DNA of 64,000 bases, taken from contig NC_018386.1 in the NCBI RefSeq assembly GCF_000208865.1, positions 1,674,001-1,738,000 on the forward strand, in the 5' to 3' direction. The notes beneath the pieces were generated by a model. The model saw only the letters and a list, made by a program, of their open reading frames with translations, was not told the DNA's origin and did no database searches. This stretch comes from Neospora caninum Liverpool (lineage: Eukaryota; Apicomplexa; Conoidasida; Eucoccidiorida; Sarcocystidae). Shown here piece after piece: positions 44,041 through 56,267 of this stretch. Numbering within the stretch: the stretch's first letter is position 1; every line of letters begins with the position of its first letter. A program made the translations under genes and the position numbers.

Positions 44041-45543
44041 TGTGAAGATTCGGTTTACAAATGTGGATCGGCTTGCATAAAAGGCGTACAAATGAGGGCC
44101 ATAGGATTGGAAAATAAGAGCAAAAGAATAGCTTCACTTGCCGATTAGTTCTCAGCCAGAAATGCTTGATTGCTTTGCGGGCACTCACCGTAGCAAGAAA
44201 ATAGGTGGTCAGTTCAACCCCCGTGCACGCGGGGCCGAGAAGGGGAGCATGCCACTGGTACGGAAGGAAGTGAAGAACTTCTAGATAAAATGGTTGGCGG
44301 CAGTCTACACTTGCCACGGCCTTGTCTTGGCCTGAGAACAAGGCATGCTCGACATCAAGTGGGTGATATCGAGGGTCAGTTTCGATATACACGCAGACAT
44401 ATATTTTGAGCGTAGATTTATGGAAAGCATCAGCCCTATGCCGACCCAGCACCGTTAGCGGGAACCTTATCATCAGAACGATAGCGGAACGTGTGTCTAA
44501 AATTTACTTCTTTTCGTTGTGTCTGACTGATAAGGAATCGCCAGCAGACCGAGAGGGTCCCGGGCAATCAGTTTGAGGCAGTCTGTGGATGATCGAGTAC
44601 GAAATTCGCATTTTATTAGATGACCTGCTCTGTAGCGTCGCGGAGTCTTTTCGCCGACTGTTGCTCTCGTGTGGGCGGTTGTCTTCATAAAAAAATACGC
44701 TGTCGTGTCGTTTGTCACCAGGTGGTCTCATTCGGGAGGTCTTCTGGTATCCCCCTAGTTGCGCTGTTCTCGGCCAGTTCCTCACACGAAACCCATGGTG
44801 AAGAAAGGATGTACAACCACGCATGCCAGTGTGTCTAGTAGCCCACGGAGAACCCCGTTCTAGCGAGCAGTGCTGGTCCGCGGTGAACAAGAGTCTGTGT
44901 TACAAACTGCGTTGTTGTTGCGTGTTCCGGAAACCGCGAGAGCAAGCAGCGTGACGCGTGAGCTAGATTGACTGAATTGGCGAGGCATGCGAATGCAGCC
45001 GGAAATTTATGACCATACAAAAAGGACCAGTGTTGAAGATGTGTATAGTTCTACATGTACAGTCACAGCAGGAGAGATCTGAACAGATCACATACAGCGA
45101 GCATGGGACAAGAGGACACAGACAGAGATAGTGGATCAGGTAAGGAAGTCTTCTGCTTTAACTGACGAAACAGGAGAGATGTTTCTGCTAAATTATCGTG
45201 AACCAACACCCAGATAAATCACTGACTGTGACTGTCTTTAAATTAGAGGCGCTACAGTCCTCTCACAGCTGTGTAAATCGCCAACGTTCTCTTCCCGCGT
45301 GCCCCTTTAGCTGCATTTCCGTTGATTTCCACAGAGGTTCTTCCCTGTTCCTTTAAATAATAAGGGGGGTCAGTTGCCCTATACGTGCAAATCATATCAG
45401 CTTAATAAGGACCTGCCATTCAGGCGGCCGTCAACCAAAAACCTGTATCCGTACCGTGGTTACCCCACACCAATGAGCAGCCAATGGGCGAAGTCCAGGC
45501 AACGAAGAAAGACGAAAAAGCATCTCCTGAGATACGAACCTGC
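44041..45543. other. Intergenic SRS-13/SRS-14
   Basis: A diverged version of the 14.5-15.9 kb spacer type. The inverted repeat expected about 110 bp past the SRS-14 stop is absent; that stretch appears replaced or deleted near 45430-45450. Confidence 0.5.
44177..44242 (-). promoter_or_regulatory. Upstream element of SRS-13
   Basis: GCGGGCACTC at 44177 is intact; box two is diverged (GCACGCGGGGCCGAGAAGG from 44224). 137-202 bp upstream of the start. Confidence 0.5.
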
Positions 45544-46692
45544 TTACAAGCAGCCTGATAAGATTCCCGCTAGGAGCGCTGCTCCAGAGGTTGCAGCTGT
45601 TACTTGCGGGGTGAATGATGCAGAAGAGGCGGAGCTCGACGCCTTGACAGTCACAAGCACGCGGCAAGCCGACGTCTCAGACACGGACTCAGTGAGGTTC
45701 TCTTCCTTTGTGGGCTGGTTTGCGTTCTGTGTTTTACAGCCGAGAAGGAGGCGCCGATCTGCAGGAGGAAAATCGGTCTTCGGGATAGTTAGAGTAGCCT
45801 GGATTTTGTTTTCTGTATTCGTCCACCAGGTGCTTGCAAACGCGGGTAGAATATCAGAGTAGTTAGCCTTGGAACAGTCCTCCAACGTGTCTCCCTCCGG
45901 GGAGCAGTACTGAGATGTGAATTCAGCAGGCTGCATAGATCCGTCGCTCCCACAGTCAATGGTGAGAGTGTTTTTGTCTTGTGACATCTCGACTTTTACG
46001 GCTTTCTGGTTGCTGTCTTTGCCGTATGCGCAGGTGACAACGTTGTTGTCGTTAACCGACGATGGCCTAGCCTTCACGTTCACGGTCACTTTACATGACG
46101 GGTCGGTTGACGCCCCTTTTTGACAGCCCACGAAAAATGTTTTGTCTGCCAGGGGAAGGTCTGTTTCTGCTAGCTGGAGTCTCCACACTTGGCTGTTATG
46201 CTCCTCTTCCCCTATTCGAGTCCACTTCACCTCGGGAGTTGTTCCGAGGATGCTGCCCAGCGTCACCTTGTTGCCCAATTTATGAGAGCCAATCTGGCAG
46301 CTAGAGGTATCCGCTTCTAGTAGCGTCGCGGTGGCAGTATGTCCATCGCAGACGGTCTGAAGATTTTCGGGCACTGCTTTGTTTGTCTCACCCAAACACT
46401 GTAAGGTACCTGTGAGGGAACCCCGCCAGAAAGTCAATGTCGCGGTAGCTGGTGCGCCCTCGTCTTCGCCCGCAACATTACAAGTTGCAACTCCATTCGT
46501 GACATCTGTTTGAGTCTGGGGGCCAGCTGCCTGTGACGCCAAATTCCGACGAAGACTACCGTCACCCTGCCCGCTTCCGAAGACTTCCCGGCCTGATATC
46601 AGCAATACTCCTCCTAAGCAAGCTGCCATCAACTTCCGGGCCGTCGACCTGAACCTGCCGGGGCGCTGCTGCATTCTGCACGTTCTCGCCAT
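45544..46692 (-). CDS. SRS-14: SRS surface antigen, divergent N-terminus, B-tail
   Basis: 382 residues, one exon, start MARTCRMQQRPGRF at 46692. The signal region differs from other members (GGVLLISGREVFGSGQGDG) and is followed by SLRRNL. D1 contexts are VATC, LQC, TVC, SSC, VGC, PSC, with a distinctive middle segment (LGSILGTTPEVKW). D2 and tail are B-type, closest to SRS-7 (EDCSKANYSDILP). The same D1 recurs in SRS-18 with a different D2. The complete frame here makes it the best reference for judging the SRS-18 frameshift. Confidence 0.93.
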   Translation of the reverse strand: MARTCRMQQRPGRFRSTARKLMAACLGGVLLISGREVFGSGQGDGSLRRNLASQAAGPQTQTDVTNGVATCNVAGEDEGAPATATLTFWRGSLTGTLQCLGETNKAVPENLQTVCDGHTATATLLEADTSSCQIGSHKLGNKVTLGSILGTTPEVKWTRIGEEEHNSQVWRLQLAETDLPLADKTFFVGCQKGASTDPSCKVTVNVKARPSSVNDNNVVTCAYGKDSNQKAVKVEMSQDKNTLTIDCGSDGSMQPAEFTSQYCSPEGDTLEDCSKANYSDILPAFASTWWTNTENKIQATLTIPKTDFPPADRRLLLGCKTQNANQPTKEENLTESVSETSACRVLVTVKASSSASSASFTPQVTAATSGAALLAGILSGCL

Positions 46693-48553
46693 TGTGTGTT
46701 TTTGGCTGACAGTCTGAGGAGACCCTTAAAGAAAAGTGGATAACAAATCCAAGCCATTGGCTTTTAAACGCTGGAGCAAGAGAAAACCTTGATTTTTTCC
46801 ATCGAGTCTTTGCACCGTGTTGCTTTACTGGTTGGCGGGAGATGAAGCCTCTCCAGAAAAAGGGGAGCGGGTGGGTTGCTCGGCCGGGCTAGCATCGATC
46901 GGTGCATGCCTGTCACAACTGCATGCCGGACGGAGATTCATTGGTGGGGTCGAGCAGCTTTCACCGACAAGACCAGGTTTCGTCTTCTACCCTGAGAGAG
47001 TGAGGCATTTGCGGCGAGATGTGTCATGGAGTGTCCCCCTTTAATCCAGTGTCCCCTCGCTATCTGTGGCTGCCTTTTCCCAATCAGATTTCAGCTGGGT
47101 CTGGCTGTAGACCAACAGTCTGGAGTATACTATCTCATTACACCGGTTGCTGAAGCCGAGCGGTTTTGGGTGCTTGTCTTTGAAAACACGACATGTGGGG
47201 CAGCACATGTGAAGATACCTAGCGAGCGATGTTTGCCTTTGTTTCTGCCATGTATTTTACAGGCCCTGTTGAGCCGGTAGACCACGTGGTAAACAAGTGC
47301 GTGCCCCCACAAACGACCGTGTACCCATCTTTTGAGTCCATGGCATATTCTCACTGAATTTCCTTCAAGTGTGGAAGCTCTCCTGAATCCAATACGCGTT
47401 AAGAACAGTCCTTCTCGTGTGTGCGGACACATCGAGTTCGGTGCTTGCGCTTTATCACAGCCGGACCCTCTCCTGTTGAACCGCGAATGATTCGCAAGCT
47501 TCCAGCATGAAATATGGTGGCTAGAGGATTTGGATACACACAGCTCATCAAACTCCATCCGACACATTCTAAACGGTTGTATCCTTTACCGCACATGTTG
47601 AGAAAATCGAGAGGAAAGATTCAAAGGCACTCGGAGTGAAAGAAAAAAGGGAGGAAGAGGATTGAGGCCGGTTTGTGACTGGACAGCGATTCCGCCCGGA
47701 TGTCTGTCGAATGTTGTTGGCTCCTTCGAGTAGTCGCCGAGTCCTACCCTTTTTTGCCTGGAGCTGCATAGCGTAGAGCAGACAATTATCGTGAGTGTGT
47801 TAGCGCGGATGCACTTTCCATATACTATTTTTAAATGTGACTGTGGCAGATGTATACACAAATGTGTAGCCAGACAAATAGTGGAGATGTGAACCTGAGT
47901 AGACGCGGACGCAGAGTCGACACGAAGCCATCACAGCGATACTTTCAGCAAGAATGACGACCACGTGAACTCACGAATTTTGAGTTTTCAGCTTGCAGCG
48001 TGTGGTAGCTAAAAAATGGTGGTAGCGCTAGACGATAAAGAACTAACGTGAAAGAAGCAACCTGTTGAGTTTGGTATTTGGTGGAGGACGGCAGTGCCAC
48101 CCCTCGTGCCGCTTTGCAAATGGCAACGTTTTTCATTTCAATCCTGTCTCAAGCACTGCATGCAGTCATCGTCGCGGAAGATGGCTTTCCTCGCCCTTCA
48201 CCGGTGGTCCAGTCCATTTGGCGACTGGTGTTGCGATGCACCTCCACAAGTATTCAGCCCTGACAGGACACCCACCAAGACCATTTGCCTCGCAATCCCT
48301 ACTGCGGTCCATAGAGCATGCCTTGGCGATGAGGCGCATCGTCTCCACAACAGCAATAGATTGAGTCCGCGCCCAGACGTCACACGATCCCACACACGGA
48401 GACTCTCTCAGCGAGAACGCGGAGATACATCTCGGTGAAAGGTATAGATGTCGTGTGAAAAGAGGCTCTTTTGACAATCGTTTAGCGTTAGATGAATGTG
48501 CAGGCACGGAAGAAGGTTAAGCGTCCTGAGAAACTCGAGACGTGAAACCCTGC
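46693..48553. other. Intergenic SRS-14/SRS-15
   Basis: The left part is a diverged version of the 5' flank spacer of SRS-12, 15, 16 and 17. Near 48424 a weakened inverted repeat (TACATCT...AGATGT with a larger loop) sits about 110 bp past the SRS-15 stop. No independent gene is seen. Confidence 0.45.
46835..46895 (-). promoter_or_regulatory. Upstream element of SRS-14, diverged
   Basis: GGTTGGCGGGAGA (box one at 46835) and GCTCGGCCGGGCTAGCAT (46878), 143-203 bp upstream of the start. Confidence 0.45.
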
Positions 48554-49711
48554 TTACACCGAACCAGCCAGCAGCGCTGATAGAGCAGCCGCTCCAGAGG
48601 TCGCAGCTACTACTTGCGGGGTGATCGGTGCAGCGGAGGCGGCGTTCACCGCCTTGACAATGACAACAACCCGACAGGATGTTGTCACCGACTCAGACTG
48701 ACTGGATCTCTTTGTAGGATTTTGCGCAGCAGTTGATTTAGGAGCGCACCCTAGAAGGAGGCGCTGGTCTTCACCTGGGAAGTCAGTCTTCGGGATGGTC
48801 AACACAGTCGGGGAACTGTCGTTCTCCGCTTCGGTCCACCAGCTGGTTTCAAAAGTGGGAAGAATATCAGAGTAGTTCGCCTTGGAGCACTCTTCCAACG
48901 TATCTCCCTCGGGGAAGCAGTACTGAGATGTGTATGCTGCAGGCTGCATCGATCCGTCCTTCCCGCAGTCAATGGTGAGAGTGTTTTTGTCTTGTGACAT
49001 CTCCACTTCCACGGCTTTCTGGTTGCTGTCCTCGCCGTATGCGCAGGTGACAACGTTTTTGTCGTCAACCGACGAGGGTCGGGCATTCACGTTCACTGTC
49101 ACTTTGCACGACGGGTTGGCGGCGGCACCTGCTTGTTTTTTGCAGCCAACGAAGAATGTCTTGTCGGTTCGAGGGAGGTCTGCTTCGTTTAGCTTGAGCA
49201 TCCGCGCGGTGCCTGCGCCGCTGTCCGATATGCTTTTTTCTGTCCACTGTATGTTTCGGTTTGCCCCGAGGAGCGCTTGCAGGGTGACCGTTGTGCCGAG
49301 CTTCTGTGTGCCAATGGCGCAGGCATTAGATTCATCTTCCGGATCGGTGCTGCCGGTCTGCCCGTCGCAGACGTTCGCCCGGTCTTCTGGTGCTGGTGTG
49401 TTTGTTTCACCTAAGCACTTTACCTCAGCGGTGAGGGAACTCTTTGATAGCGTCAACGTAGCAGGAGTTGGGGTAGTTGCGCTTCCATTTTTTCCCTGAC
49501 ACGTTGCGACGGAATTGGTAGCGGCTGTTCCGTCCCGGTTTCCATCTCTCCCCGAAGTTAAAGACCGACGCAGAAGGCCCTCGAACGGCTCACCAGCGAC
49601 AGCTCCGCCACCTGAAATTAGCAAAACTCCACCCAAGCAAACCGCCATCAACTTCCGGACCTTGGATCTGAGCTCTCCATGATATTGCTTCATTCTGCTT
49701 GCTCTTGCCAT
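48554..49711 (-). CDS. SRS-15: SRS surface antigen, C-tail
   Basis: 385 residues, one exon, start MARASRMKQYHGELRSK at 49711. Signal core MAVCLGGVLLISGGG, then LLRRSL. D1 contexts are VATC, VKC, NVC, NAC, VGC, PSC. D2 is of the right-hand group (EECSKANYSD, TFETSWWTEAEND), and the stalk carries the distinctive segment AQNPTKRSSQSES. The tail (AAPITPQVVAATSGAAALSALLAGSV) is a diverged C type. Its 5' flank and first about 105 residues recur in SRS-17. Confidence 0.93.
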   Translation of the reverse strand: MARASRMKQYHGELRSKVRKLMAVCLGGVLLISGGGAVAGEPFEGLLRRSLTSGRDGNRDGTAATNSVATCQGKNGSATTPTPATLTLSKSSLTAEVKCLGETNTPAPEDRANVCDGQTGSTDPEDESNACAIGTQKLGTTVTLQALLGANRNIQWTEKSISDSGAGTARMLKLNEADLPRTDKTFFVGCKKQAGAAANPSCKVTVNVNARPSSVDDKNVVTCAYGEDSNQKAVEVEMSQDKNTLTIDCGKDGSMQPAAYTSQYCFPEGDTLEECSKANYSDILPTFETSWWTEAENDSSPTVLTIPKTDFPGEDQRLLLGCAPKSTAAQNPTKRSSQSESVTTSCRVVVIVKAVNAASAAPITPQVVAATSGAAALSALLAGSV

Positions 49712-50270
49712 TGTGTGGTTTTAGCTGACAACCAGTGGAACAACGTGATGAAAATCGCCGGCAGATAAAGGCCACCGGATTGAAAGCTCAGCGGTACGAG
49801 AAAACTACACTTTGTCCATTAGGCAGGTGCCCGGTCTACTTTGCTGGTTGGCGGGCACTGAATTCGTGCTCGGCACAATGGGAAGCGGCGGGCTGCTCGG
49901 GCGGGCGGTGCACGGGGGCAAGCACGCCACACACAGCCGCACAGCTGACAGGAAATTTCTCGCGGGTGAGGTTTGGGGGACTTCACCTACAAGCCACGGT
50001 CGTGTCTTTTTCTCATAGAACGCTACGCGAGTGAAGTCAGCTGGGCGATGGTACATCTTCTTTTCGTTCCAGAATCCACGTCCTAACTATGGCGCAACCT
50101 TTTTGGCTTCAGCTGGTAGGGCTGTACGATAGCTGGCAGATTGGCCTACAACGTCGCATCGACGCGGCTGCTGCAAGCGTGCGGTATTACTTGCTGGATT
50201 TCATGACACAGGGCGACTGTGGAGCATGGGTGAATATACCCGGCGAGCGAGGTTTGGATTGGTTTCTGTC
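49400..50270. repeat. SRS-15 N-terminus plus 5' flank, repeated at 57888
   Basis: Near-identical to 57888-58758 at offset 8488, including the signal-peptide codons and the upstream element. Similarity stops inside D1 on the left and at about 50270 on the right. Confidence 0.8.
49851..49914 (-). promoter_or_regulatory. Conserved bipartite upstream element of SRS-15
   Basis: GCGGGCACTG at 49851 and GCTCGGGCGGGCGGTGCACGG from 49894, 140-203 bp upstream of the start. Confidence 0.6.
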
Positions 50271-52029
50271 ATGGCGTCCTTGGCTTGTGTTAAACGACTA
50301 CACAACACGTGGGGACCACGTTGGTCCCGAGGAGACGAGCGTGGAGCCATCTACTGAGTCCATGTCATATGGCCAGTGAATGTTCTTTGCAAGTGTGGAA
50401 GTTCCCTTGGATTCATTGCGAGTCGATAAGCATCCTCCTTGGTTGTTCAAACACATCGAAGTGGGTTGCTGGACGTGTTTACCAGCGGACTCTGTGCCGA
50501 CCGACTGTATAATGCACCGGCGTCCACAATATATTATGAGGGCTGGGGGACGTGGGTACGCACTGCTCACCAAGCCCTCATCTGCCACGCTCTCAGCAGT
50601 AGTCTCCAGTACAACGCAGCTTAGGAAATATGATAGTAAAGGCTCCAAGTAGTTCGGACACAGTAGAGGGAGAGTGAGGGGAACAGAGGGCGAGTGCACA
50701 ACGCCGCTGCGCCATCTCCCCCGCTGTTGGCGCCGACGAGTCGGCGTCGAGGTCTAGCTCGTTTTGCCTGGAGCTGCACACTGTAGAAGAAAATACCGTG
50801 ATTAAGTTGTAGACGATGTACGGTGCGTATATTTTAAATGCAACTCTGATGGCGACAGTTGGAAGGATTATCCCAGTTTCACAGTGAAGGTCTCAGCTCC
50901 ACGGTGCGTGGAATCTTGTGAGGGGTCACTTAGCCGGGTCACTGTGACTTGTCACCTTGGCATCGAATAGAAGAATAAACGTCTGAAACATCGGGAATCG
51001 TTACAGATTCGGAGATCATCGGAAATCAGTAAATCCAGTGTGTGTAGTTCCGCATGAAAGCGTGCATAATCCGATAATCCGGAAGGAGTGGTGCGCATCT
51101 ACTTCGCGCGCTTCTAAGCCGTCGAGGATTCCCCGTTCCTGCCTTTCCACTGCAGTAGTGTAATGTCGGCGACGAACACATCTATCTACGTGTATGTACA
51201 TGGCGAGATATGCATGTTTGTGTGTTTTTTTTGTCTCAACGTCCTCTTTCTACAAAGAACTGGTTGCAGAGGCTGCACATTTGGTTTGATCTTTCTTCCA
51301 TGTCTTTGCCCACCGGATTCAGCACTGGAGGGTCACTTGTCAGCCGCGCTACGTTAATAGATGGCACAACAACATGATGCGTTCCACTTTTCCGCCTTGT
51401 CGATAAGTCCGGTCATTAACACAGGAGTGGAACCATGTAAAATTACATAGGAGCCGTAGTCGCACATCTTTGCGTACGCGGACATGAAACCGCTGTTCTC
51501 TGTTCCTGAGAGTACCGAAGATCATGCTCTACTGAACGGCTTTCTGCTGAGTCGCTTTGCGGCAACCGATCGGAGGCATGACCATCGAAAATCTACTTCC
51601 TTGCAGCGTTTCCATTTGGCCGGTGGAGGATCCCAAACAAGCGGAGGTGGACTCTATCAGTAAGAGTTAAACTCCGACAAAGGGGGGACGACTCTGTTTG
51701 CATTTGTTTGGAGAGTCTGAGTTTTGGTGTCCCCGAGAGTTATATTGCCTGCGTGGCTCTCACCTAACCATCTTTACCTTCAAACCCTGCCGGTCTGTCC
51801 CCCGATCTACGCATACGTAGTCTGCAAAGCAGTGCTTAGTTCACCGCCGCGTTACACTGGCCTCAGCAACTGCTTTACAGTAGTTCTTCAGCCGATAACG
51901 GCTATACATTGCTGTACGCCTATATGCCGTACTCAGATGACTATGTTCGTCCATGAGGTCCTCGTCCGAGATGCAAAGGCTGCTGTCTGGCAAATCGCGT
52001 CGGAGCGCGCGCATGCTCTAAAAAAGTAA

Positions 52030-53470
52030 CCTCAGCAGGTTTGAATATGTGAAGTAGCTTGTCACCAAGGCAAAAAATTACAACTGTCAGCGAGTTTACA
52101 CGAGCCTGGGGCGAGAAAAGCGGTGGAAATTTATGAGTGCGTAGATGCAGACGCAGAGCAGAAGAGACCGTCACGCCACGTAGACACGGCCAGAATAAGA
52201 GCAGGACCGACGAGCTAAATGAACAGGACACGGTGCTCGCAAGTACGATAGCTACAAAATGGGCGATATTATGAGGCGATCGCGAACGAACACGAATGCG
52301 GCTACTTGTGAGTTGAGGTTTTGTTAGAGGAAGGCGGTGCCCCCCTCGAGGCCCTTTGTATATGGTTGAGGTGTACACGGCACTTCTCGCTCATGCATCG
52401 TAGGCATCCTCGAGGCAGATGACGCTATTCGCTCGTCATTACAGCTCTTCAAGTCCATGTGGGGTGGGCACATTGTTGCGGTACCGCTCGAACATGATCC
52501 AAAAATCAAAGTGACGGCATTCACAATCGATGGTGGCAGCCAAAGCCCTCTAACGTGCCTTCGAATATATCTCGGACAGGAAGAATCCATTCTCACACAA
52601 ACAAGAGAATTGCTCCACACCTGGAAGACCCACGACCACAACAGGATTCTGGTTGCCCAAGAGTTACATCTCCAAGAGACGTCCGGGAATAACCAGGCAA
52701 AAATGGCAGCTACAATCGTATAGCCATTCGATTTTGTGCAGTGACGGAAGCAACTTGAGACTTCCGAAAAAATCGAAACTTGCCAACCAGCTTAGAACGA
52801 ACCAGCCAACAGCGCTGGTAGAACAGTTGCTCCAGCGGTCGCAGCTACAGTTTGCGAGGTGAATGATGCAGACGAGGCCGAGCTCGCCGCCTTGACAGTA
52901 ACAACAACCCGACAGGATGTTGCGGTTGTCGCGGAACCGGACGGGCCGGATGCCTTGCCTGGCGTTCCCGCAGCTGTTGATTTAGGAGCACAGCCTAGAA
53001 GGAGGCGCTGGTCTTCACCTGGGAAGTCGGTCTTCGGGATCGTCAGCACAGCCGGGGTACCGTCGTTTTCTGCTTCGGTCCACCAGCTGGTTTCAAAAGT
53101 GGGAAGAATATCAGAGTAGTTCGCCTTGGAGCACTCTTCCAACGTATCTCCCTCGGGGAAGCAGTACTGAGATGTGAATTCAGCAGGCTGCATCGATCCG
53201 TCCTTCCCACAGTCAATGGTGAGAGTGTTTTTGTCTTGTGACATCTCCACTTCCACGGCTTTCTGGTTGCTGTCCTCGCCGTATGCGCAGGTGACAACGT
53301 TTTTGTCGTCAACCGACGAGGGTCGGGCATTCACGTTCACTGTCACTTTGCACGACGGGTTGGCGGCGGCACCTGCTTGTTTTTTGCAGCCAACGAAGAA
53401 TGTCTTGTCGGTTCGAGGGAGGTCTGCCTCGTTTAGCTTGAGCATCCGTGCGGTCCCGGTGCCTGTGTCA
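52030..53470. repeat. Tandem block copy 1: SRS-16 D2 and 3' flank
   Basis: Matches about 56268-57710 at offset 4238, nearly without differences from about 52320 to 53450. Confidence 0.8.
52665..52683 (-). promoter_or_regulatory. Inverted repeat in SRS-16 3' flank
   Basis: Arms TACATCTC and GAGACGTC around loop CAA, 109 bp past the stop. Six pairs plus one wobble, with the outermost pair lost. Confidence 0.45.
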
Positions 53471-53961
53471 CTGTCCGAGATGCTTTCGTCTGTCCACTGT
53501 ATGTTTTGATTTGCCCCGAGGAGCGTTTGCAAAGTCACCGTCTGTCCTGTGTACGAATCAAACTTGCAGTCATTGGATTCACTATGCCCCTGAATACCCT
53601 CTGTCGTCTTGTCGATACAGACGTCCTCCTCCCTGGTTGGTGCGGGTGTGTCTGTTTTACCTAAGCACTTTACCGTGGCGGTAAGGGAACTCTTTGAGAG
53701 CGTCAACGCAGCAGGATTTGGGGTAGCTGCGGCTTCACTTTGTCCCTCACAGGTTGCAACTGAATTGTTTACGACCGTTCCAGTCTGAGATCCATCTGCT
53801 GCCGAAGCTAAAGAGCGACGGAGAAGGCCCTCAACCGGCTCGCCAGCGGCAGCTCCGCCACCTGAAATGAGCAGAACTCCACCCAAACAAACGGCCATCA
53901 ACTTCCGCACCTTGGACCTGAGCTCTCCATGATATTGCTGGATTCTGCTCGTTCTCGCCAT
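52792..53961 (-). CDS. SRS-16: SRS surface antigen, C-tail
   Basis: 389 residues, one exon, start MARTSRIQQYHGELRSK at 53961. Signal core MAVCLGGVLLISGGG, then LLRRSL. D1 contexts are VATC, VKC, DVC, NDC, VGC, PSC. D2 (EGDTLEECSKANYSD) and stalk (GTPGKASGPSGSATTATS) closely match SRS-13, and the tail ends VLPALLAGSF. The second half of D1 together with D2 and the 3' flank recurs in SRS-17. The 5' flank resembles that of SRS-12. It is the first gene of the right-hand 4.24-kb tandem series. Confidence 0.93.
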   Translation of the reverse strand: MARTSRIQQYHGELRSKVRKLMAVCLGGVLLISGGGAAAGEPVEGLLRRSLASAADGSQTGTVVNNSVATCEGQSEAAATPNPAALTLSKSSLTATVKCLGKTDTPAPTREEDVCIDKTTEGIQGHSESNDCKFDSYTGQTVTLQTLLGANQNIQWTDESISDSDTGTGTARMLKLNEADLPRTDKTFFVGCKKQAGAAANPSCKVTVNVNARPSSVDDKNVVTCAYGEDSNQKAVEVEMSQDKNTLTIDCGKDGSMQPAEFTSQYCFPEGDTLEECSKANYSDILPTFETSWWTEAENDGTPAVLTIPKTDFPGEDQRLLLGCAPKSTAAGTPGKASGPSGSATTATSCRVVVTVKAASSASSASFTSQTVAATAGATVLPALLAGSF

Positions 53962-54101
53962 CGTGTGACGTTGGCTGACAATATGTAAAGCAGCCCGAAG
54001 AAAACCTGAGAGCGATTAAAGGCCACGGAAATGAAAGTTCAGCTGCAAGAGAAAACTACACTCTGTCCATCAGGCATGCGCCCCGTATACTTTGCTGGTT
54101 G

Positions 54102-54165
54102 GCGGGCACTGAATCCGCGCCAGGAACCAGGGGAGCCATGAGGTGCTCGGGCAGGCGGGGCTCGG
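54102..54165 (-). promoter_or_regulatory. Conserved bipartite upstream element of SRS-16
   Basis: GCGGGCACTG at 54102 and GCTCGGGCAGGCGGGGCTCGG from 54144, 141-204 bp upstream of the start. Confidence 0.6.
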
Positions 54166-54759
54166 GTGCATGTCACACCGAGTCGCACCGCTGACAGCAA
54201 ATTTATTGTTGGTGTTTGGCGGTTTTCACCGGCAAGCAAAGGTTGTGCCTTCTTCTTATAGCGGGTTAGGCGGCTGCAGTCAGGTGCTCGATCCAATATC
54301 TTCTTTTTGTTCCAGAATCCCCCGTGCTACCTGTGACGCAATCTTTTTGGTTTCAGCTGGGAGGGCTGTACGATAGCTGGCAGGTTGGCGTATTCTGTCG
54401 CAATGGAGCGTTTGCTGAAAAAAGCGGTGTTGCTTGCCTTGATTTCATAACACACGGCGACTGTGGAGCATAGGCGAAAATACCCGGCGATCAAGGTTTG
54501 GATCGGTTTCTGCCTTGCCTTTTCCGCAACGAGTTGACCCAGTACAACACGTCGGGAACCAGTTTTGCCGTGCAAACGAGTGTGTGGATTTCTCCGGAGT
54601 CGTGTCATATACTCACTGAACTTTCTGTGGAGCGTAGAGGCTCTCATGCATCCACTACACGTTGATGAGTGTGATACTCGGTTCTTGGAACACGTCGATT
54701 TGGGTAAGTGACATTTTCGCCCACCGGACTCTCTGAGTGACCGACTGCGAGTCTGGCAC

Positions 54760-55935
54760 AAGCCTGAACATAGAATATGACGGCTGCGGCAACTCGGCAC
54801 CCACAGCTCACAAAGTCCTTCTGCGGCACATTATAAGCAGTTCTCTTCAGTACTACACATGCTGAGAAAACGAGAGAAGCTTCAGAGACGAAAAAGCGGG
54901 TGTCGGGGAGAAGGGCATGCGAGATGACAACAAGGATGCCGCCGGGCTGCCGATTGACCGCTGCGGGTGCCTACAACCGATCGTCTTGTTGTACTGTCTT
55001 TGCTGGGAGCCGCAAACAAACAAAAGGCTTTACTGCGATTATGCTTCCGTATAGGTGCTGGTCGTATTTTTCGTGATCACATGATAGCAACAGATGTATT
55101 CTCAATTCAATGCCCACAAAGGTGAAGTCCTGAGTTTCATGCGGTGCGGACACTTGAGTGGGGTCGAATGACGGCCGAAGACGACTTGTCCCTCCGGCAC
55201 TATATGGCAGCATAGACGTCTAGATATTGGGCGTTATTGCTCGTCCTGATGTCATCGGATGCCACTAATTCCAGAGTGAGTAGTTCCTTAAGAAAGGGTG
55301 CACGCATCCGCATCAGTGTTTCTTCCCTGCGGCTTCTTTCCACAAACTTGTAAGGCAACACAGGTTCTCAGTTCTTCCCTTCCCACAGTACTGGTCTGCT
55401 CAGCCAGCAAAACCACACAATATCCACATGCAAGGATCCGATATTCTATGCATATTTGTTGCGTCGTCGGTGTTCCCCTTGCTTCATAGCTAGCTCACGA
55501 CGAGCGACACTGTTGGTTTTTTGTGTTCCATCCATGGCGTTGCTTCACTTGGATGAACACTTGGGAGGCGCTTGCCTGCTTCGTTGCACTCGGTTCAGTG
55601 GCGACTCTCGAATATGGACCGTTCCGTAATTCCGTGGGGTCGATATGTCCGGCCATCAACATGGGCTCGAACTCTTATACAGTTATTTTGCAGAATCCAT
55701 GGAATATATGGGTACACGGACATGACACAGTTGCACTCTATTCCTGAACGAAGCAGCGTTCGTGTTCTACTGAGTGCGAGTTCCTGATCGTTTCCCTGCA
55801 ACCGATCGGAGGCCCGTCCACCGAAAATCCACTTACTTTGGATCGTTTCCATTTGACTGGTGGTGGATTCCGAACAAAGGGAACTGGAATCTACCAGTGT
55901 GAGTTGGAGTCCCAGCAAAGGGGAAACTAGTCTAA
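54760..55935. repeat. Tandem spacer block, copy 1
   Basis: Near-identical to 59003-60178 at a constant offset of 4243. Single-base differences occur, for example near 55068 and 55488. Confidence 0.85.
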
Positions 55936-56267
55936 TTTCATTTGTTGGACGTATATGATTTTTGGTGTTCCCGAGAGACGTATTGCCTGTGTGGTTCTCA
56001 AGGAACCATCGTTAGCTTCACACCGTGCACGTTTTCGTCCCCCTGTTGTACGCATGCGTTCTCTGTAAAGAAGTGCTTGGTTCATCGCCACGTGACACTG
56101 AAGGCGCAATTGGCTTTACATTAATTCTTCAGGCGATAAAGGCTATACACAACTGTACACCTATATGCCGTACTCAGATGACTACGTTCGTCCAAGAGGT
56201 TTCCGTTCCAGAGGCAAAGGCTATTGTATTGCAAATCGCGTCGGAGTCGCATGCTCTAAAAAAGTAA

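Larger units (their letters stand above)
49712..52791. other. Intergenic SRS-15/SRS-16
   Basis: About 3.1 kb. 49712-50270 is duplicated at 58200-58758. From about 52030 the sequence is the first of three copies of a 3' flank block (others begin near 56268 and after the gap at 60280). The plus-strand open frame at 52457-52723 is kept in all three copies, but the copies are too recent for this to be evidence of selection. Confidence 0.5.
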